Source of the DNA: Kangiella shandongensis
GTDB taxonomy: Bacteria; Pseudomonadota; Gammaproteobacteria; Enterobacterales; Kangiellaceae
Length of the DNA: 64,000 nt
NCBI RefSeq assembly: GCF_020005365.1
Contig: NZ_JACNML010000007.1
Coordinates: 90,939-154,938 of the forward strand
Direction: 5' to 3'
The notes under the pieces were generated by a model that did not search any database, was not told the origin of the DNA, and saw only the letters and a list, made by a program, of their open reading frames with translations. The translations under genes were made by a program, and so were the position numbers. Of this stretch, positions 51,901-61,758 are shown piece by piece. Position 1 is the first letter of the stretch, and each line of letters starts with the position of its first letter.

Positions 51901-52482
51901 TTATAACTTTTCTATATAAGCGGAATGGTTTATTAACTGGGAGAACTTTACGATGATACTGGCGGTGGCTCCCCAGATATTCCACCCCTCGTAAGGTATT
52001 GAATAAATGGAGTAATTTCTGCCGCCAAACTCACGGTAGGAGTGGATTTGGTTATCGGGATCACAGACAAAATCGAGCGGCGCCTCAAACGCATCGGAAA
52101 CTTCATCCTCGCTTAAAGCAAGCTCCATATCGTGCGGTATAACACCGACTACAGGTTGGATGAGAAAACCGGTGGTTGTGGGCTGAAGAGGGAGTTTACC
52201 CAGGACGTCAATATGCTGCTGTAAAATCCCGACTTCTTCTTCGGTTTCGCGCAGCGCCGTATGGATTAAATCATCATCGGTATCATCCATGCTACCACCA
52301 GGGAAACTGATTTGACCGGCGTGGTGACGCAGGTGATCCGCTCTCTGTGTCAGTAACAAATGCAAACCATTGTCGCGCTCCACCAGAGGGACTAAAACGG
52401 CGCTGGGCCGGAGCTTTGCGACTCGCGGCGTAATCTCATCGGATGCATCTAATGCGTCTTGTATTTGTTGTAGCGTGATCAT
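51901..52482 (-). CDS. nudL: CoA pyrophosphatase, Nudix hydrolase
   Basis: A 193-residue Nudix enzyme. The Nudix box is GGSMDDTDDDLIHTALRETE then EEVGI (about 61-85), preceded by the CoA-family LLLTQRADHLRHHAGQISFP. It should cleave CoA to phosphopantetheine and 3',5'-ADP. It starts 1 bp after pabB on the same strand; the nudL-pabB link is common in gammaproteobacteria. Confidence 0.9.
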   Translation of the reverse strand: MITLQQIQDALDASDEITPRVAKLRPSAVLVPLVERDNGLHLLLTQRADHLRHHAGQISFPGGSMDDTDDDLIHTALRETEEEVGILQQHIDVLGKLPLQPTTTGFLIQPVVGVIPHDMELALSEDEVSDAFEAPLDFVCDPDNQIHSYREFGGRNYSIYSIPYEGWNIWGATASIIVKFSQLINHSAYIEKL

Positions 52483-52483
52483 C

Positions 52484-53914
52484 TTAATCTTTCAGTACCG
52501 GCAATATTTTGCTGAGTTTGTGTAAGGTTTCTTCGTACTCGTTCTCGGCTTCAGAGTCGGCGACTAAACCGCCACCGCCCCATGCGTGTATTTTTTGGTT
52601 ATCGGTAACTAAGGTGCGGATCGCAATATTCGAGTCCAGATAACCTCTATAGTCATAATACAACATCGAGCCACAATAGATACTGCGTCGATGCGGTTCC
52701 AGCTCTTCGATAATTTCCATCGCTCGAACTTTCGGCGCGCCGGTGATAGAGCCTCCCGGGAAGCAGTGTTTAAGCAGTTGGAAAGTGTCGCTGCTAGAAG
52801 CGAGGTCGGCTTCGATAGTGCTTACCAGATGATGCACTGAAATAAAGGATTGCAGCTCGAATAATTTCGTGACTTCGACCGAGCCAATAGCAGCATTACG
52901 ACCAATATCGTTACGCAGTAGATCGACAATCATCAGGTTCTCAGCGCGATCTTTTTTGCTGCTAACCAGTTCATCTGCCAGACGTTGATCTTCGGCAGCA
53001 TCTGGACTTCTTGGTCGCGTACCTTTGATGGGTTGTGTTACCACATGATGCTTTTTGCTTTTGCCATGGCCCTGTGGGAATACCTGAATAAAACGCTCAG
53101 GAGAAAGCGATAGTATCTGCTGCTCTTCAAGATTCATATACGAAGAGAAGGGCGCCTGATTATGCTCCGTTAATTTGAGGTAAGCATTCCATGGATGACC
53201 TTTAAATTCTGCCGAAAAGCGTTGCGCTAAATTGACCTGATAGCAGTCACCAGCATGAATATAGTCATGCACTTTATTAAAGCGCTCAATGTACCCATCC
53301 TTGTTCATATTGCTTTGCCAATCTGAGTTCAAGCTAAACGGTTGTCGCTCTCGTTGGTAACCGTTTTCGTACAGGTTTTTGAACTCACAGACAATGTCTT
53401 TCCAGTAGTTGTTGCAGTAATCGGAAAACTTCACCAGAAAACTTTTGTGATTAACGTGATCGCTGATATAGGCCCACTCATATAAACCAAAAGCAAGCTC
53501 AGGCAGTTTGATATCATGCTCAGCGATGACAGGTAAGTCTTCGACATAACGACCAGCATCATAACTGCAATAACCGGCAATCCCCCCATGAAAAGGAAGT
53601 TGCTGTAATTCTGCCGGTAAGCTTAAAGCATTTTTTAAACCCGCTTGATAAAATCGCTCTAAATCCTCAAACGGTTGATGCTCGATTCCATCAAGCTCAA
53701 TCCCCGTAATATTAGTTTTACCTTCTTTAAAGCAGAAGGTTGCTTTGGGGCGTGACAGGATTATGTCGAACTGAGCAGCCTGATGAATGGTTTTGCCGCT
53801 ATCAAATAATAATGCCCAGGGCTCGTCAGCAAAGTAGCCAAAAAGGGTCCTGACTTCAGATGGCTCGCGGTAGGGTAGTTCAATAAAATTTTGCTCTGAC
53901 TGGTCTTTTTTCAT
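52484..53914 (-). CDS. pabB: Aminodeoxychorismate synthase component I
   Basis: A 476-residue chorismate-binding enzyme of p-aminobenzoate and folate synthesis. Signatures: QPIKGTRPRSPDAAEDQRLA (lysine and PIKGT), DRAENLMIVDLLRNDIGR, HCFPGGSITGAPKVRAMEII and late AWGGGGLVADSEAENEYEET. Works with PabA glutaminase (not in window). Together with folE it contributes to folate. Confidence 0.92.
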   Translation of the reverse strand: MKKDQSEQNFIELPYREPSEVRTLFGYFADEPWALLFDSGKTIHQAAQFDIILSRPKATFCFKEGKTNITGIELDGIEHQPFEDLERFYQAGLKNALSLPAELQQLPFHGGIAGYCSYDAGRYVEDLPVIAEHDIKLPELAFGLYEWAYISDHVNHKSFLVKFSDYCNNYWKDIVCEFKNLYENGYQRERQPFSLNSDWQSNMNKDGYIERFNKVHDYIHAGDCYQVNLAQRFSAEFKGHPWNAYLKLTEHNQAPFSSYMNLEEQQILSLSPERFIQVFPQGHGKSKKHHVVTQPIKGTRPRSPDAAEDQRLADELVSSKKDRAENLMIVDLLRNDIGRNAAIGSVEVTKLFELQSFISVHHLVSTIEADLASSSDTFQLLKHCFPGGSITGAPKVRAMEIIEELEPHRRSIYCGSMLYYDYRGYLDSNIAIRTLVTDNQKIHAWGGGGLVADSEAENEYEETLHKLSKILPVLKD

Positions 53915-53973
53915 GCAATTTGATTAAAAAGTAGTCTAAATATGGTGCTGTATCATCTAATCCCCGGCAAAAT

Positions 53974-54003
53974 TTGGGAAACGCCTGATCCAGCCTGTAT
54001 AAT
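53974..54003 (+). promoter_or_regulatory. Promoter of the fumarase gene
   Basis: TTGGGA (53974-53979) and a perfect TATAAT (53998-54003) are 18 bp apart. The predicted start near 54010 makes a leader of about 98 nt that contains the three-way-junction element. Confidence 0.6.
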
Positions 54004-54019
54004 GATGCACCGATTTTAG

Positions 54020-54080
54020 AGGTTTATGTGTGGCTTGTATAGCGAAGCCGAATGTTAAGTACATTCATAGACATAAACCT
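54020..54080 (+). other. Three-way-junction structured leader of the fumarase mRNA
   Basis: AGGTTTATGT (54020-54029) pairs perfectly with ACATAAACCT (54071-54080). Inside are two hairpins: GGCTT/AAGCC (54032-54036, 54045-54049) and GAATGT/ACATTC (54050-54055, 54061-54066). GAGGT at 54019-54023 could instead pair with ACCTC at 54102-54106, next to the GGAGAG ribosome site. It may be a regulatory leader or a small mobile repeat; no known riboswitch class is recognised. Confidence 0.6.
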
Positions 54081-54107
54081 GAAAAGCCATAATTCGGAGA
54101 GACCTCA

Positions 54108-55613
54108 ATGGGCATGATTAAAGCCGAAGATTTTATCGAAAGCGTCGCCGATGCTTTCCAGTACATTTCTTATTATCACCCGAAAGATTTTATCCAAGCT
54201 TTGTCAGCAGCTTACGAGAAAGAAGAAAGCCCTGCTGCAAAGGACGCCATGAAGCAAATCCTGGTTAATTCACGTATGTCTGCCATGGGCCATCGACCTG
54301 TGTGTCAGGATACGGGGATTGCCTGTGCTTTTGTCAAAGTGGGAATGGATGCACGATTTGAAGGCGGTATGACAGTTCAGGAAATGGTCGATGAAGGTGT
54401 TCGTCGCGCCTATACCAATCCAGATAACCCATTGCGTGCATCGGTATTGATGGATCCTGCGGGTAAGCGTCTTAACTCAAAAGATAATACGCCAGCGGTG
54501 GTTCATGTCGAGATGGTTAAGGGCGATAAAGTCGAAGTGACCTGTGCTGCGAAGGGTGGTGGCTCTGAGAATAAATCCAAATTCGTCATGTTGAATCCGA
54601 GCGACTCAATCGTTGACTGGGTTGTCGAAACAGTACCGAAAATGGGGGCGGGCTGGTGTCCACCGGGCATGTTAGGTATCGGTGTTGGCGGCACGGCTGA
54701 AAAAGCGATGGTACTGGCTAAAGAATCTTTGATGGATCCGATTAACATGCAGGATCTGTTGAAAAAAGGTCCGGATAATAAAGTCGAAGAACTTCGACTG
54801 GAAATCTATGAGGCTGTTAATAAGTTAGGAATTGGTGCTCAGGGTCTGGGCGGTGTGACCACCGTTCTTGATGTCAAAATCAAAGACTGGCCAACACACG
54901 CCGCGTCAAAACCAGTGGCGATGATCCCGAACTGTGCCGCAACGCGTCACATACACTTCACATTAGACGGTACTGGCCCTGCTATGCTAGCCCCACCGTC
55001 TATCGAAGATTGGCCGGATATGGAGTACGAAGCATCAGCCGATGCGAAGCGTGTCGACATGAATAATGTGACACCTGAAGAAGTCGCGAGCTGGAAGCCG
55101 GGTGATGTGTTATTGCTGAATGGCAAAATCTTAACAGGCCGAGATGCTGCGCATAAGAAGATTAAAGATTTACTGGATTCTGGTGAAGGTTTGCCGGAAG
55201 GTCTGGATTTCAAAAATCGTTTCATTTACTACGTTGGCCCAGTTGATGCAGTGCGTGATGAAGCTGTGGGTCCAGCCGGTCCGACAACTGCAACGCGCAT
55301 GGATAAATTTACAGAAATGATGCTCGATAAAACCGGTCTGCTTGGCATGATTGGTAAAGCAGAGCGTGGCGACGAAGCGATTGAAGCGATTAAGAAGCAC
55401 CAGTCTGTGTACTTGATGGCGACCGGTGGCGCAGCTTACCTGGTGTCTAAAGCCATTAAAAGCTCACGTGTTGTAGCATTCCCAGAACTGGGTATGGAAG
55501 CGGTATATGAGTTTGACGTAGAAGATATGCCAGTGACTGTGGCAGTGGATTCCGGCGGTGAAAGTGTTCATAAGACTGGGCCTAAAGTCTGGAAAGTGAA
55601 ACTGGCAAGCTAA
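54108..55613 (+). CDS. fumA: Class I fumarate hydratase (iron-sulfur)
   Basis: A 501-residue enzyme converting fumarate and malate in the TCA cycle. Domain order is the tartrate dehydratase/fumarase alpha part (about 1-275; GHRPVCQDTGIACAFVKVG) and beta part (about 325-490; KNRFIYYVGPVDA, GPAGPTTATRMDKFTEMML). Cluster cysteines C62 region, ENKSKFVMLN/CAAKGGG, GAGWCPPGMLGIGVGG and NCAATRHIHF. ATG 54108 follows GGAGAG. It is upstream of the prp cluster; the name fumA is by type only. Confidence 0.9.
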   Translation: MGMIKAEDFIESVADAFQYISYYHPKDFIQALSAAYEKEESPAAKDAMKQILVNSRMSAMGHRPVCQDTGIACAFVKVGMDARFEGGMTVQEMVDEGVRRAYTNPDNPLRASVLMDPAGKRLNSKDNTPAVVHVEMVKGDKVEVTCAAKGGGSENKSKFVMLNPSDSIVDWVVETVPKMGAGWCPPGMLGIGVGGTAEKAMVLAKESLMDPINMQDLLKKGPDNKVEELRLEIYEAVNKLGIGAQGLGGVTTVLDVKIKDWPTHAASKPVAMIPNCAATRHIHFTLDGTGPAMLAPPSIEDWPDMEYEASADAKRVDMNNVTPEEVASWKPGDVLLLNGKILTGRDAAHKKIKDLLDSGEGLPEGLDFKNRFIYYVGPVDAVRDEAVGPAGPTTATRMDKFTEMMLDKTGLLGMIGKAERGDEAIEAIKKHQSVYLMATGGAAYLVSKAIKSSRVVAFPELGMEAVYEFDVEDMPVTVAVDSGGESVHKTGPKVWKVKLAS

Positions 55614-55666
55614 ATTTAGCTATTGCGCTTGGAATTGCTTTGTTAAAAGTTAACTCAAAATGCTCA

Positions 55667-55680
55667 TTTACTATAGTAAA
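55667..55680. promoter_or_regulatory. Perfect palindrome upstream of the prp cluster
   Basis: TTTACTATAGTAAA is a perfect 14-bp palindrome in the 151-bp gap between fumA and the 55765 gene. A second dyad, GTTAA-AAG-TTAAC (55642-55654), lies just upstream. Operator function for the prp cluster is inference; no prpR or GntR gene is in the window. Confidence 0.35.
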
Positions 55681-55764
55681 CTCCGCGTTTTTCGATAACT
55701 TTTGCCTCGCACTTCCGGCGCTCATGACGCTAAATGATTAATGGGCTAGTGAACAGGTTTTTAG

Positions 55765-56031
55765 ATGAACAAAGAAGAGCGAAAATTTAAAGAGAAGCTA
55801 CCAAGCGACAAAGTAAAAAGTTTGGGGTTTTCTTTAGCGAGGATGTTGATTGTTCCTTCTATATATTTGCTTACGATGAATGTTCTACACTTTTATGGGC
55901 ACGTTGAGGAAAAAAGCGATAATTGGTGGAGTTTTGTTTTTGTTTACGTTGGCGCAGAAGTGATCGAGTTTTATAGAAAATTGATAGTGCTCCAAGAAGA
56001 GTTACAAATTAAAGAAGGCAAAGAATTATGA
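55765..56031 (+). CDS. Small membrane protein upstream of prpB
   Basis: An 88-residue protein with a basic, lysine-rich N-terminus and two hydrophobic segments (about 24-44 and 52-70), ending in a charged helix. No family recognised. Its stop overlaps the prpB start by 4 bp (ATGA), so it is translated with prpB. It might be a membrane sensor or anchor; no evidence beyond position. Confidence 0.5.
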   Translation: MNKEERKFKEKLPSDKVKSLGFSLARMLIVPSIYLLTMNVLHFYGHVEEKSDNWWSFVFVYVGAEVIEFYRKLIVLQEELQIKEGKEL

Positions 56032-56906
56032 GTGCAGGTTTAAAATTAAGAAAAGCGGTTGAAGAAAATAACCCGCTACAGGTAATGGGTACGATTACAG
56101 CATACGCGGCGCGTATGGCTGAGAAGGTCGGCCATAAAGCGGTTTATTTATCAGGTGGCGGCGTTGCAGCTAACTCTCTGGGTATGCCGGATTTAGGTAT
56201 TTCTACAGCAGAAGACCTATTAGTTGACATACGTCGTATCACTGACGTTTGTAGTCTGCCATTATTGGTAGATATCGATACCGGTTTCGGTGGTGCTTTT
56301 AACATCGCTCGTACTACGCGCTCTTTGATTAAAGCAGGCGCTGCTGGTTTCCATATGGAAGACCAGGTTGCAGCGAAGCGTTGTGGTCACCGTCCGAACA
56401 AAGAAATCGTCAGCCAGCAGGAAATGGTCGATCGTATTAAAGCGGCTGTTGATGCTCGTACCGATGAAAACTTTGTGATTATGGCACGAACCGATGCTTT
56501 AGGTGTCGAAGGTATGCAGTCGGCAATTGATCGCTCGAATGCCTGTCTTGAAGCCGGTGCGGATATGATTTTCCCAGAAGCAATGAGCAAGCTGGAAGAT
56601 TATAAATATTTCCGTGAACACGTGAATGCGCCGATTTTGGCGAACATTACTGAGTTCGGTAAAACGCCATTATTCTCGTGTGAAGAATTAGGTGAGCAGG
56701 GCGTAGATATTGTGTTGTATTGCTGTGGTGCATACCGCGCAATGAACAAAGCAGCGGAAACTTTCTACAGAGATGTGCTTGAGAAAGGTCATCAACGTGA
56801 TGTCGTAGAAATCATGCAAACTCGTGAAGAGCTTTATGATTATCTGGGTTACCACGATTATGAGCAAAAGCTGGATCAGCTTTTTGCTGAAGGAAAAGAG
56901 AAGTAG
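56028..56906 (+). CDS. prpB: 2-methylisocitrate lyase
   Basis: A 292-residue isocitrate lyase superfamily enzyme that splits 2-methylisocitrate into pyruvate and succinate, last step of the methylcitrate cycle. Signatures: [35 protein letters not shown], the catalytic [14 protein letters not shown] and [12 protein letters not shown]. Normal length. Confidence 0.94.
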   Translation: MSAGLKLRKAVEENNPLQVMGTITAYAARMAEKVGHKAVYLSGGGVAANSLGMPDLGISTAEDLLVDIRRITDVCSLPLLVDIDTGFGGAFNIARTTRSLIKAGAAGFHMEDQVAAKRCGHRPNKEIVSQQEMVDRIKAAVDARTDENFVIMARTDALGVEGMQSAIDRSNACLEAGADMIFPEAMSKLEDYKYFREHVNAPILANITEFGKTPLFSCEELGEQGVDIVLYCCGAYRAMNKAAETFYRDVLEKGHQRDVVEIMQTREELYDYLGYHDYEQKLDQLFAEGKEK

Positions 56907-56953
56907 GCATTAATAAGTAACTCATCAAATGTGCTATAAGTCTCTACATTACT

Positions 56954-56982
56954 TGTCATCCTGAATCAAGTTCAGGATGACA
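56954..56982. repeat. Palindromic repeat between prpB and prpC
   Basis: TGTCATCCTGAA-TCAAG-TTCAGGATGACA is a perfect 12-bp inverted repeat of the common TGTCATCC type. Similar stems occur at 61573-61595 and 61709-61733. No T-tract follows. Confidence 0.75.
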
Positions 56983-57048
56983 TGAGCTGGCATAGGCGGT
57001 GACGTTGGATACTAAAGAGAATTTAAATTTAAAACAGGAGTAGATAGT

Positions 57049-58194
57049 ATGAGTGAGTCAGTTTTACCAAAACCAAAAAAGTCGGTCGCCTTATCGGGTG
57101 TGCCAGCAGGTAATACTGCCCTATGTACGGTAGGTCGTAGTGGAAACGATTTGCACTACCGTGGCTATGACATTCTAGATTTAGCGGAAACGTGTGAGTT
57201 CGAAGAAATTGCTCACTTGCTAATTCATGGCAAATTGCCAACGGCTGCAGAACTTAAAAACTACAAGCGCAAATTAAAGGCACTTCGTGGTTTACCTGCG
57301 TTAGTGCAGGACGCGCTAGAACTGATTCCTGCCAATGCTCACCCAATGGACGTTCTACGTACCGGTTGTTCAATTTTAGGTACAGTACTTCCTGAGCGTG
57401 AAAGTCAGCCACTAAATGAAGCAAAAGATATCGCTGACCGTTTAATGGCATCGTTCCCTTCAATGCTTCTTTATTGGTATCACTTCTCGCATAATGGCGT
57501 AGCGATTGATCTGGAAACTGATGAAGAATCTATCGCTGGTCATTTCTTACACTTATTGCATGGTGAGCCTTGCCCTGATTCTTGGGTTCGTGCGATGCAG
57601 ATTTCATTGAATCTTTATGCTGAGCATGAATTTAATGCATCAACATTCACCAGCCGCGTGATTACAGGTACAGGTTCAGACATGTACTCAGCAATTTGTG
57701 GTGGTATTGGCGCATTACGTGGTCCGAAACATGGCGGTGCTAACGAAGTCGCGCTAGATATTCAAATGCGTTACGACAACCCAGACCAAGCTGAAGCTGA
57801 CATCAAAGAGCGTATTGCTCGCAAAGAAATCGTCATTGGTTTCGGTCACCCGGTTTACACAACTGGCGATCCTCGTAACAAAGTGATCAAAGAAGTTGCG
57901 AAAGAATTATCAGTTGAGCAGGGCGATACTAACTTGTTCAATATTGCAGAGCGTCTTGAAACCGTTATGTGGGACGAGAAGAAAATGTTCCCGAATCTGG
58001 ACTGGTTCTCAGCCGTGTCTTACAACAAGATGGGTATTCCGACTTCTATGTTTACACCTATTTTTGTGATGTCACGTATTTCTGGTTGGGCAGCGCACGT
58101 AATGGAGCAGCGTCAAGACGGCAAGATTATCCGTCCTAGTGCGAACTATACGGGGCCGGAGCCGAGAGAGTTTGTTGAAATCGACAAACGTTAA
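57049..58194 (+). CDS. prpC: 2-methylcitrate synthase
   Basis: A 381-residue citrate-synthase-fold enzyme condensing propionyl-CoA with oxaloacetate. N-terminal [20 protein letters not shown] and [12 protein letters not shown] are PrpC traits; catalytic regions are [33 protein letters not shown] and [20 protein letters not shown]. Part of prpB-prpC-acnD-prpF. Confidence 0.94.
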   Translation: MSESVLPKPKKSVALSGVPAGNTALCTVGRSGNDLHYRGYDILDLAETCEFEEIAHLLIHGKLPTAAELKNYKRKLKALRGLPALVQDALELIPANAHPMDVLRTGCSILGTVLPERESQPLNEAKDIADRLMASFPSMLLYWYHFSHNGVAIDLETDEESIAGHFLHLLHGEPCPDSWVRAMQISLNLYAEHEFNASTFTSRVITGTGSDMYSAICGGIGALRGPKHGGANEVALDIQMRYDNPDQAEADIKERIARKEIVIGFGHPVYTTGDPRNKVIKEVAKELSVEQGDTNLFNIAERLETVMWDEKKMFPNLDWFSAVSYNKMGIPTSMFTPIFVMSRISGWAAHVMEQRQDGKIIRPSANYTGPEPREFVEIDKR

Positions 58195-58200
58195 AAATGT

Positions 58201-58307
58201 TTTTTAGCGCCAATAGCGGCGTTACGCGGTGAATTTATTATCGGTCATTTAGTTTATCTAAACTCCCTCAATAAATTCACCGCAAGCCTTGCTCTTAACG
58301 CTAAAAA
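58201..58307. repeat. Nested 107-bp inverted-repeat element
   Basis: Outer arms TTTTTAGCG (58201-58209) and CGCTAAAAA (58299-58307). Inner arms GCGGTGAATTTATT (58226-58239) and AATAAATTCACCGC (58270-58283) are a perfect 14-bp pair, enclosing TTTAG/CTAAA. It starts 7 bp after the prpC stop. A separate 9-bp hairpin (GTTGGGTTA 58327-58335, TAACCCAAC 58352-58360) follows. Confidence 0.65.
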
Positions 58308-58413
58308 TTTATTTTGATTTTTATAGGTTGGGTTAGAGGCTATAAGTCTCGTAACCCAACAATTTTCTGATTTATGAAATCAAAATTTCAATCAAGGAAT
58401 TAAGGATAAAGCG

Positions 58414-58932
58414 ATGAAATATTTAATTGGATTATTTTTGATGGTGAGCTCTATGGTTAGTATGGCAGGAGATGACTGGTATATCGGAACTTGGGTTATC
58501 GATGCTGATAAAACCAAAGAGCACTCTCAACACTTAACAGCTGAAGAAAAGAAATTAGCCGAGCGAGCCCAGCAGGCTGCAAACAAAGGCTTTTATGAAA
58601 TTAATAATGATTATTTTAAGTTGTTTTCTAAAGATGTAGGGTTAAGTTCACCAGACTTTTACTACACAATTGAGGAAACTGATAGAGACACCGTCCTTCT
58701 GAATGCTAAAGAATCAGAAAACTCTTTTGAGTTGGGGCAGGATGCTTATGGTATCTACATGCTGGTCAAAGACATTGACTATAAGATGCAGGATGAAAAG
58801 TTCGGTGCAAAGTCTTTTGTAGTCGACGAGAACGGTGAAAAAATTATTGAGCGTGAAACGATGGCGAAAGCCTATCTTAAAGCTTACGATAAAGAGATTG
58901 ATCGCGAATATTACAAAACATATAAGAAATAG
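58414..58932 (+). CDS. Exported protein of unknown function within the prp cluster
   Basis: A 172-residue protein with a signal peptide (MKYLIGLFLMVSSMVSMA, cleavage near residue 18) and a mature domain starting DDWYIGTWVIDADKTK, similar to lipocalin-like beta-barrel openings, followed by a charged helical part. Not recognised. It sits between prpC and acnD on the same strand with repeats on its 5' side, so may be an insertion into the cluster. Confidence 0.6.
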   Translation: MKYLIGLFLMVSSMVSMAGDDWYIGTWVIDADKTKEHSQHLTAEEKKLAERAQQAANKGFYEINNDYFKLFSKDVGLSSPDFYYTIEETDRDTVLLNAKESENSFELGQDAYGIYMLVKDIDYKMQDEKFGAKSFVVDENGEKIIERETMAKAYLKAYDKEIDREYYKTYKK

Positions 58933-58972
58933 TAGCGAGACAAATAAGTTTTAAACAGAGACCTAAGGTAAT

Positions 58973-61561
58973 ATGAACACAAATTATAGAAAGAAACTTG
59001 AAGGCACGGACTTAGATTATTTCGATACGCGTCAGGCGATCGAAGATATCCAACCGGGCGCTTACGATAAACTTCCATACACGTCAAAAGTTTTGGCTGA
59101 AAACTTAGTTCGCCGTTGTGATCCTGAGTCGCTGACGGATAGCTTAAAACAGCTAATTGAGCGTAAGCGTGACCTGGATTTCCCATGGTTTCCTGCACGA
59201 GTGGTGTGTCACGATATCTTAGGTCAAACGGCATTTGTTGATTTAGCAGGTTTGCGCGACGCTATCGCAGAAGGTGGTGGCGATCCTGCGCAGGTAAATC
59301 CTGTGGTTCCTACTCAATTAATCGTGGATCACTCATTAGCCGTAGAACACGGTGGTTTTGAGAAAGATGCTTTTGAGAAAAACCGTGCGATCGAAGAGCG
59401 TCGAAATGAAGACCGTTTTCACTTTATTAACTGGTGTAAAACAGCGTTTAAAAACGTTAACGTTGTACCACCAGGCAACGGCATTATGCACCAGATCAAT
59501 CTGGAGCGTATGTCGCCAGTAATTCAGGCACGCGACGGTGTGGCTTTTCCAGATACTTTAGTCGGTACTGATAGTCATACGCCAATGGTTGATGCGCTAG
59601 GCGTTATCGCTGTCGGTGTGGGTGGTCTTGAAGCTGAAAGCGTCATGCTGGGTCGTGCTTCTTATATGCGTCTTCCTGATATCGTAGGTGTTGAATTAAC
59701 GGGTAAACCTCAGCCAGGCATTACCGGTACGGATATTGTATTGGCGATTACCGAGTTCTTACGTAACGAGCGAGTGGTTTCGGCTTACCTGGAATTTTTC
59801 GGCGAAGGTGCTGCACACTTAACGCTGGGTGATCGCGCGACGATTTCGAACATGACGCCAGAATACGGCGCAACAGCTGGTATGTTCTATATTGACGAGC
59901 AAACCATTGATTACTTAAAACTAACTGGCCGCGATGACGAGCAGGTTAAGTTAGTTGAACAATACGCTAAAGAAACGGGCCTATGGGCAGACGGTTTAAC
60001 GGGCGCAGAATACGAGCGTGTACTGACGTTTGATTTATCATCGGTTGGTCGTAACTTGGCGGGACCATCAAATCCTCATGCACGTGTATCTACTGCCGAT
60101 TTAGCAGAAAAGGGTATCGTAAAAGATTATGAGATCGAAGAAGGCAAAATGCCGGATGGTGCTTGTATCATTGCCGCGATTACCAGCTGTACCAATACCA
60201 GTAACCCACGCAACATGATTGCCGCGGGTATTATTGCGCGTAACGCCAACAAAGTGGGTTTGCAGCGTAAACCATGGGTAAAAACATCGTTGGCACCGGG
60301 CTCTAAAGCGGTAACCGCTTATCTAGAAGAGTCGAACCTACTTCCAGAAATGGAACAGCTAGGTTTTGGTGTGGTCGGTTATGCCTGTACTTCGTGTAAC
60401 GGCATGAGCGGTGCGCTGGATCCAAAAATTAAGCAAGAAATTGAAGAACGCGATTTGTATTCGACCGCCGTGTTATCGGGTAACCGTAACTTCGATGGTC
60501 GTATTCATCCTCATGCCGATCAGGCTTTCCTTGCTTCGCCGCCATTAGTTGTCGCCTATGCTATCGCTGGCACCATTCGTTTTGATATCGAAAAAGATCC
60601 GCTTGGTACTGATAAAGATGGTAACCCAGTAACCTTAAAAGATATCTGGCCGACTGATGAAGAAATTGATGAAATTATTTCTCAGAGCGTTAAGCCACAA
60701 CAGTTCCGTGACGTTTACGAACCGATGTTTAACGTCAAAGTCGACATGGGCGATAAAACGGATCCACTGTATGACTGGCGTGAAATGAGCACCTATATCC
60801 GCCGTCCTCCGTATTGGGAAGGAGCGTTAGCGGGCGAACGTACAATGAAAGATATGCGCCCACTTGCTGTATTGGGTGACAACATCACAACCGATCATTT
60901 GTCGCCATCAAACGCGATCCAAAAATCAAGCGCTGCCGGTGCTTACCTCGACAAGATGGGCGTGCCGGAAGAAGACTATAACTCGTACGCCACACACCGC
61001 GGGGATCACCTCACAGCACAACGCGCGACATTCGCTAACCCGAAATTGTTAAACGAAATGGTTCGTGATGAAGACGGTTCGGTAAAGCAAGGTTCGTTAG
61101 CGCGTCTTGAGCCAGAAGGCAAAGAAATGCGCATGTGGGAAACGATTGAAACCTACATGGAGCGTAAGCAGCCGTTAATCATTGTGGCTGGTGCGGACTA
61201 TGGTCAGGGCTCTTCGCGAGACTGGGCGGCGAAAGGTGTCCGTCTGGCAGGCGTAGAAGTCATTGCTGCGGAAGGCTTTGAGCGTATTCACCGTACTAAT
61301 CTAATCGGCATGGGCGTATTACCGCTTCAGTTTGAAGAAGGCACGACACGCAAGACACTAAACATCGACGGTACTGAAACTTACGATGTGGAAGGGGAGA
61401 TTGCACCGGGCGCAACCATGACATTAGTCATCAAGCGCAAAGACGGCGAACGCGTAGAAGTACCGATGATTTGTCGTTTGGATACGGCTGAAGAAGTTTC
61501 CATTTACTCTGCCGGTGGTGTACTGCAAAGATTCGCACAAGACTTTTTAGCAGCGAGTTAG
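58973..61561 (+). CDS. acnD: Fe/S-dependent 2-methylisocitrate dehydratase
   Basis: An 862-residue aconitase-family enzyme that makes 2-methylaconitate from 2-methylcitrate, used with PrpF instead of PrpD. Cluster cysteines lie in AITSCTNTSNPRN (about 404-416) and GYACTSCNGMSGALD (about 470-484); the swivel motif is ADYGQGSSRDWAAKG. The length and PrpF neighbour distinguish it from AcnA. Confidence 0.93.
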   Translation: MNTNYRKKLEGTDLDYFDTRQAIEDIQPGAYDKLPYTSKVLAENLVRRCDPESLTDSLKQLIERKRDLDFPWFPARVVCHDILGQTAFVDLAGLRDAIAEGGGDPAQVNPVVPTQLIVDHSLAVEHGGFEKDAFEKNRAIEERRNEDRFHFINWCKTAFKNVNVVPPGNGIMHQINLERMSPVIQARDGVAFPDTLVGTDSHTPMVDALGVIAVGVGGLEAESVMLGRASYMRLPDIVGVELTGKPQPGITGTDIVLAITEFLRNERVVSAYLEFFGEGAAHLTLGDRATISNMTPEYGATAGMFYIDEQTIDYLKLTGRDDEQVKLVEQYAKETGLWADGLTGAEYERVLTFDLSSVGRNLAGPSNPHARVSTADLAEKGIVKDYEIEEGKMPDGACIIAAITSCTNTSNPRNMIAAGIIARNANKVGLQRKPWVKTSLAPGSKAVTAYLEESNLLPEMEQLGFGVVGYACTSCNGMSGALDPKIKQEIEERDLYSTAVLSGNRNFDGRIHPHADQAFLASPPLVVAYAIAGTIRFDIEKDPLGTDKDGNPVTLKDIWPTDEEIDEIISQSVKPQQFRDVYEPMFNVKVDMGDKTDPLYDWREMSTYIRRPPYWEGALAGERTMKDMRPLAVLGDNITTDHLSPSNAIQKSSAAGAYLDKMGVPEEDYNSYATHRGDHLTAQRATFANPKLLNEMVRDEDGSVKQGSLARLEPEGKEMRMWETIETYMERKQPLIIVAGADYGQGSSRDWAAKGVRLAGVEVIAAEGFERIHRTNLIGMGVLPLQFEEGTTRKTLNIDGTETYDVEGEIAPGATMTLVIKRKDGERVEVPMICRLDTAEEVSIYSAGGVLQRFAQDFLAAS

Positions 61562-61568
61562 TATTTCC

Positions 61569-61740
61569 TGTCATCCCGCGGTTTAACCGCGGGATCCAGT
61601 GTCTTGTAGGTTGGTGGTGAGCTTGCGAACCCCAACAATATTGATAACAGGTGTTGGGGTTCATTCTTCAACCGGGTCTGCCCCTTTGGGTGCAACCTAC
61701 AAAAAAATGTCATTCCGCACTACGATGCGGAATCTAGTGA
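61569..61740. repeat. Composite hairpin repeats between acnD and prpF
   Basis: Three units. (1) ATCCCGCGG/CCGCGGGAT stem at 61573-61595. (2) TTGTAGGTTG (61604-61613) with CAACCTACAA (61693-61702), enclosing GAACCCCAACA (61627-61637) and TGTTGGGGTTC (61652-61662), a perfect 11-bp pair. (3) ATTCCGCA/TGCGGAAT at 61712-61733. Units 1 and 3 share the TGTCATYCCGC start with the 56954 repeat. No ORF here is convincing. Confidence 0.7.
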
Positions 61741-61758
61741 CTTTAAAAAGGCAAAACC

